Shown here: positions 61,199 through 64,000 of the stretch, in pieces
Position numbering within the stretch: the first letter of the stretch is position 1
How the letters are laid out: each line of letters opens with the position of its first letter
From: Candidatus Caccopulliclostridium gallistercoris
Lineage (GTDB): Bacteria > Bacillota > Clostridia > Christensenellales > UBA1242
Length of the DNA: 64,000 nt
Direction of reading: 5' to 3'
Assembly: GCA_018713725.1 (NCBI GenBank)
Contig: DVOJ01000005.1
Span: 1-64,000, forward strand
The notes under the pieces: generated by a model
What the model was told of the DNA's origin: nothing
Database searches by the model: none
The model's input: only the letters and a program-made list of their open reading frames with translations
Program-made: the position numbers and the translations under genes

Positions 61199-61231
61199 AA
61201 AAGAGCTTTTAGTTGTAAAGCTCTTTTTTAT
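61199..61231. terminator. Bidirectional terminator
   Basis: AAAGAGCTTT-TAGTTGT-AAAGCTCTTTTTT between convergent genes. Confidence 0.85.
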
Positions 61232-61232
61232 A

Positions 61233-62087
61233 TCATTTTATATATTTAAAACTGTTAATTATTGTAATTACAATTCCGCTTACTGGGAAGAGTATCCATG
61301 CTGGGTGCCAAAGCCTAAATAGAATTCCTAACAATATAAATAGGGCAGTGGTGGTAATTAATATTATGCCTGAAACGGAGTCGAAAAAGTTTGTTGTATG
61401 GTCTGGGTTTTTTATTCCTAATTCTCGTTCGTAGCTATCCATCATAATTTCGCCGTAAATTAAAAAGGACAGGGCAAAAACAAGTATTGTAAAGAAAATG
61501 GGAAGATAAATTCCAAAAGAAATGAACTCGTGCAAACTAACTATTATTATTGGGGATATTATACTTAAAAATACACCGGTAGATATGTAATGAATATACT
61601 TTTTCCCAAGTTTTAAACCGTTCTTTTCTAGTGTCTTACTTGCGCTCATATCTAGGAATATGCAGCAAGCAAAGGCAATGCTTGCTATAATTACTGAAAC
61701 ATATATTTGATAGGGAACTTGGAAGGCAAGGCACGTAACTAGTATTATTAAGTCGGCAAAAACAAGAATGAGTTCTAGTATAATTTGAAGTGCCATTTTT
61801 TTAGTGAGTGGGGAAGGGTCTACTTTTTGCGAGTTCTCTGGCTTTTTCTCTTCTTCTATTTTAGGTGGCTCTAAATTCTTTTCTTTAATCTTGCCCTTTA
61901 AAAGTTCGTCTATTGTTATGTTAAAAATATTAGAAAGCGTTATAAGCTGAGCGGTTTCCGGATAAGTTTCTCCGGTTTCCCACTTGCTTATTGTTTTATT
62001 ACTTACACCAACAAGTTTGGCAAGCTCTGCTTGCGTTAGGTGTTTATTTTTTCTAAGTTCATAAAGTAGTTTTGCAAAATCATTCAT
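61233..62087 (-). CDS. XRE-family HTH regulator with membrane domain
   Basis: 284 residues. N-terminal HTH (KNKHLTQAELAKLVGVSNKT, then ISKWETGETYPET), a Lys/Glu/Pro linker, then five or so membrane helices (IILELILVFADLIILVTCLA and later ones). Such membrane-bound XRE regulators sense envelope stress or peptides in Clostridia. No close partner gene; divergent from the 62275 gene. Confidence 0.85.
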   Translation of the reverse strand: MNDFAKLLYELRKNKHLTQAELAKLVGVSNKTISKWETGETYPETAQLITLSNIFNITIDELLKGKIKEKNLEPPKIEEEKKPENSQKVDPSPLTKKMALQIILELILVFADLIILVTCLAFQVPYQIYVSVIIASIAFACCIFLDMSASKTLEKNGLKLGKKYIHYISTGVFLSIISPIIIVSLHEFISFGIYLPIFFTILVFALSFLIYGEIMMDSYERELGIKNPDHTTNFFDSVSGIILITTTALFILLGILFRLWHPAWILFPVSGIVITIINSFKYIK

Positions 62088-62274
62088 AAAAATATAATAT
62101 CACAAAGTTTTATAAAAAACAATTATTTTATTGGATAAGCTTTTAAAAAATCTCTTTTAGCGGGAATTTTTGGAACTTTATATGGAACTTTGGGTAAAAT
62201 AGGGTATTTTTTTAAAATTTGCTTTAATTTTTTGTACGCTTTTGCTATAATCCAAGCATACATATTAATGACAT

Positions 62275-63162
62275 ATGAAGACAGTTTTCAAGAAATTATT
62301 TCATAAAAGGACAATTATTTCACTCGTTATAGTAATAGTGCTTGCATCTATAACGGGTTATTTTGGTGCGCAATTTTATATAGATAAGTTTATGATTGAA
62401 GTTCAAGCTGTTACGGAATCTGAAGACAGAGTTCGCGACGACATAGATAAAGTGTTAAGGGAGAATTCTGGTAAAAGCCCAAGCGAGATATCTCCAAAAG
62501 ATAATTTTATAATTGCAGAGTATTATTTGAATAAACAAACTAGCGTTAAGAAAATAACGTCTGGCACTGTAACTGCCTCTGGTATAAAACAAGGGCTTTA
62601 TGCTGAAAAAATTTTTGATGGCAGCGAATATTACTCTATGAAAATATCTAGCGGATTAGTTAGCCTTGCTACAAGGCTTTACTATAAAAGCGGCGCTGAA
62701 ACTGTGGACTACTTTAACGGCACGGACATAAAGGATACAACCGCCACATTTCCCGCAGAGCCTACAAAGGTGTTAACGCTTGAAGAGTATAAGCAAATGT
62801 ATGGCAGCCCAATGACGTACTTTATAAATTACGTTGTAAGCAGCAACACAGTTTTAAGTGAAGAATATTTAGGGCAAACAGAAAACGGAAACTATAAATT
62901 TAAGCTAAATTTAGATACGGCTTTTTCCGTTATGAACTATTCCTACGAGTTAAAAACTACGGCAGGTTCAAGCAAACTACCAAAGTTTGAAAGCATAGAA
63001 TTAACGTTTGAAATAGATGAAAATTTCAACTTTTTGCGTGTTGATATAAAAGAAAGTTATCAAGTTGCCGTTCCACAGCTTGGAAATATGTATATGGCCA
63101 CTTCTGGCGAACTTACGGAAATTTACGAGTATGGTGGAACTTATGAGATTCCAAGGAGTTAA
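62275..63162 (+). CDS. Membrane-anchored exported protein
   Basis: 295 residues. A basic start and membrane helix (TIISLVIVIVLASITGYFG) leave the rest outside. The outer part is beta-rich (KITSGTVTASGIKQGLYAEK, TAGSSKLPKFESIELTFEID). No clear domain or ribosome binding site. It is followed after 2 nt by a TTG-started gene of similar topology, so the two are probably cotranscribed and may work together. Confidence 0.75.
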   Translation: MKTVFKKLFHKRTIISLVIVIVLASITGYFGAQFYIDKFMIEVQAVTESEDRVRDDIDKVLRENSGKSPSEISPKDNFIIAEYYLNKQTSVKKITSGTVTASGIKQGLYAEKIFDGSEYYSMKISSGLVSLATRLYYKSGAETVDYFNGTDIKDTTATFPAEPTKVLTLEEYKQMYGSPMTYFINYVVSSNTVLSEEYLGQTENGNYKFKLNLDTAFSVMNYSYELKTTAGSSKLPKFESIELTFEIDENFNFLRVDIKESYQVAVPQLGNMYMATSGELTEIYEYGGTYEIPRS

Positions 63163-63164
63163 AT

Positions 63165-64000
63165 TTGAAAAATCTAGAAGCTAAAATAGAAGAGCTTGAA
63201 GAGAGAAAGGAAATAAAGAAGAAGTTTTCCATTAAAAGATTGTTTGCATACATTGGCGTGTATGTAATTTTATCATTTTGTTTTGGCTTTGTTATAGTGC
63301 TTGGCACCGACACCACATCTTCAAGCAGTCTACCAACGCTTGACATAGAAGATGAAGAACCGCCAACAGCTTTTGCAAGTTTAATAAATAATCTTATGAG
63401 TATGAAAGATTTCTCTTCCGACCTAGCTTTAAGTTTAACTACGGAAGATAGTTCTAATTTAACAATTGGTGGAAATTTAGACGTTATACTTTATGAAGGC
63501 TACACAGGCGCAGAAGTTAACGCAAATATAAACGTAAACTATGGCGGAGAAGAATATAACTTAGCTCTTTTATATAAGAATGATAGTGTTTTTTTAACCT
63601 TAAATGAATTTAATTACACCTTTAAAGCGTCTTCCTTTATTTCCAGTCTTGGTGTTATTTTGCAAACTGCTGGCGTAGACGTAAGCGGGCTAGACGGATT
63701 ACTTGAAAATTTCGACATGTCCATTTTAAATAGTATAGAAAGCATGCTTTCAGAAGAGAGCTTTGAAAATTATAAGCTTTTAACGTTAAAAATTTCAGAC
63801 GCGTTACAGGTAAAAATTAAGACGGATTTAAACTACAATATAGAGCAAATCTATTTAAATGAATTTAATTACAATCAAAATTTAATAGATTTATCGTTAA
63901 ATTTAAAGGAAGTAAATGCAGGGCATGAAATAGAAGTGCCAGAAGATAAAACTTACGTAGATATTTCAGAAAGCACGTCTTTAATTGAAGCCTTATTAAA
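63165..64000 (+). CDS. Membrane-anchored exported protein, C-terminus cut by window edge
   Basis: TTG at 63165 follows AAGGAG with a 6-nt gap; no stop occurs before the window end (278 codons). N-terminal coiled coil (KNLEAKIEELEERKEIKKKF), membrane helix (LFAYIGVYVILSFCFGFVIV), then an acidic linker and a beta-rich outer part (SLTTEDSSNLTIGGNLDVIL). Same topology as the preceding gene. Confidence 0.75.
   Translation, partial: MKNLEAKIEELEERKEIKKKFSIKRLFAYIGVYVILSFCFGFVIVLGTDTTSSSSLPTLDIEDEEPPTAFASLINNLMSMKDFSSDLALSLTTEDSSNLTIGGNLDVILYEGYTGAEVNANINVNYGGEEYNLALLYKNDSVFLTLNEFNYTFKASSFISSLGVILQTAGVDVSGLDGLLENFDMSILNSIESMLSEESFENYKLLTLKISDALQVKIKTDLNYNIEQIYLNEFNYNQNLIDLSLNLKEVNAGHEIEVPEDKTYVDISESTSLIEALL

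Overview
The window is A+T-rich DNA with Shine-Dalgarno starts, the standard bacterial code (TGA is used as a stop) and a Firmicutes-type gene set: HU, DegV, YlbJ, a DUF4364-like protein, Prp next to an L27 with a cleavable N-terminal extension, QueH, and dnaG-rpoD. This suggests an uncultured gut-type member of the Clostridia. The exact lineage is inference.

Layout. 1-871: a structured intergenic repeat, tRNA-Lys(TTT), a small orphan gene and tRNA-Leu(TAG). 1244-4489: a cassette of small accessory enzymes (HD hydrolase, cupin, two GNAT acetyltransferases, a VOC-ASCH fusion). 4547-9025: lipoprotein and membrane genes, an intact-looking IS3-family element that has split a terminator, a frameshifted HTH gene, and a tRNA-Lys/tRNA-Gly cluster with tRNA-like debris. 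9076-19792: housekeeping genes (suhB-like, alr, rsmD, pyk, hup, degV, radC, queH, lepB, ychF).

19850-37178: a roughly 17-kb accessory island bounded by two direct copies of a dispersed repeat of about 190 bp. It opens with a promoter whose 17-bp spacer contains ten consecutive G residues, a strong candidate for phase variation. The gene behind it encodes a secreted protein with a lectin-like C-terminus of aberrant codon use. Next comes a compact podovirus-type particle module in P22-like order: late-regulator-like HTH protein, terminase, small packaging proteins, portal, scaffold, coat, connector, hub-like protein, coiled-coil protein and two holins. Two signal-peptide-bearing membrane proteins are interleaved. 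No integrase, replication gene, tailspike or endolysin is visible, so a domesticated particle or gene-transfer-agent-like system is possible, though a decayed prophage is the simpler alternative.

37300-52063: core genes again (dnaG-rpoD, pta-ackA, rplU-prp-rpmA, ogg, lgt, ybeY-era) with smaller conserved genes. Intergenic spaces here carry cloverleaf-like palindromic elements that share an architecture with elements at 32858-33018 and possibly 1-222. 52064-64000: a decayed GRAM-SHOCT gene, an ABC-F ATPase with a degenerate second Walker A, two paralogous secreted GLUG-like repeat proteins bracketing a YhhN-family protein, an alpha/beta hydrolase and glycerol kinase, then an HTH membrane regulator and two membrane proteins, the last cut by the window edge.

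Several housekeeping genes (rsmD, pyk, radC, lgt, perhaps alr) have a promoter -10 box only 6-9 nt before the start codon and no ribosome binding site, which suggests leaderless transcripts.
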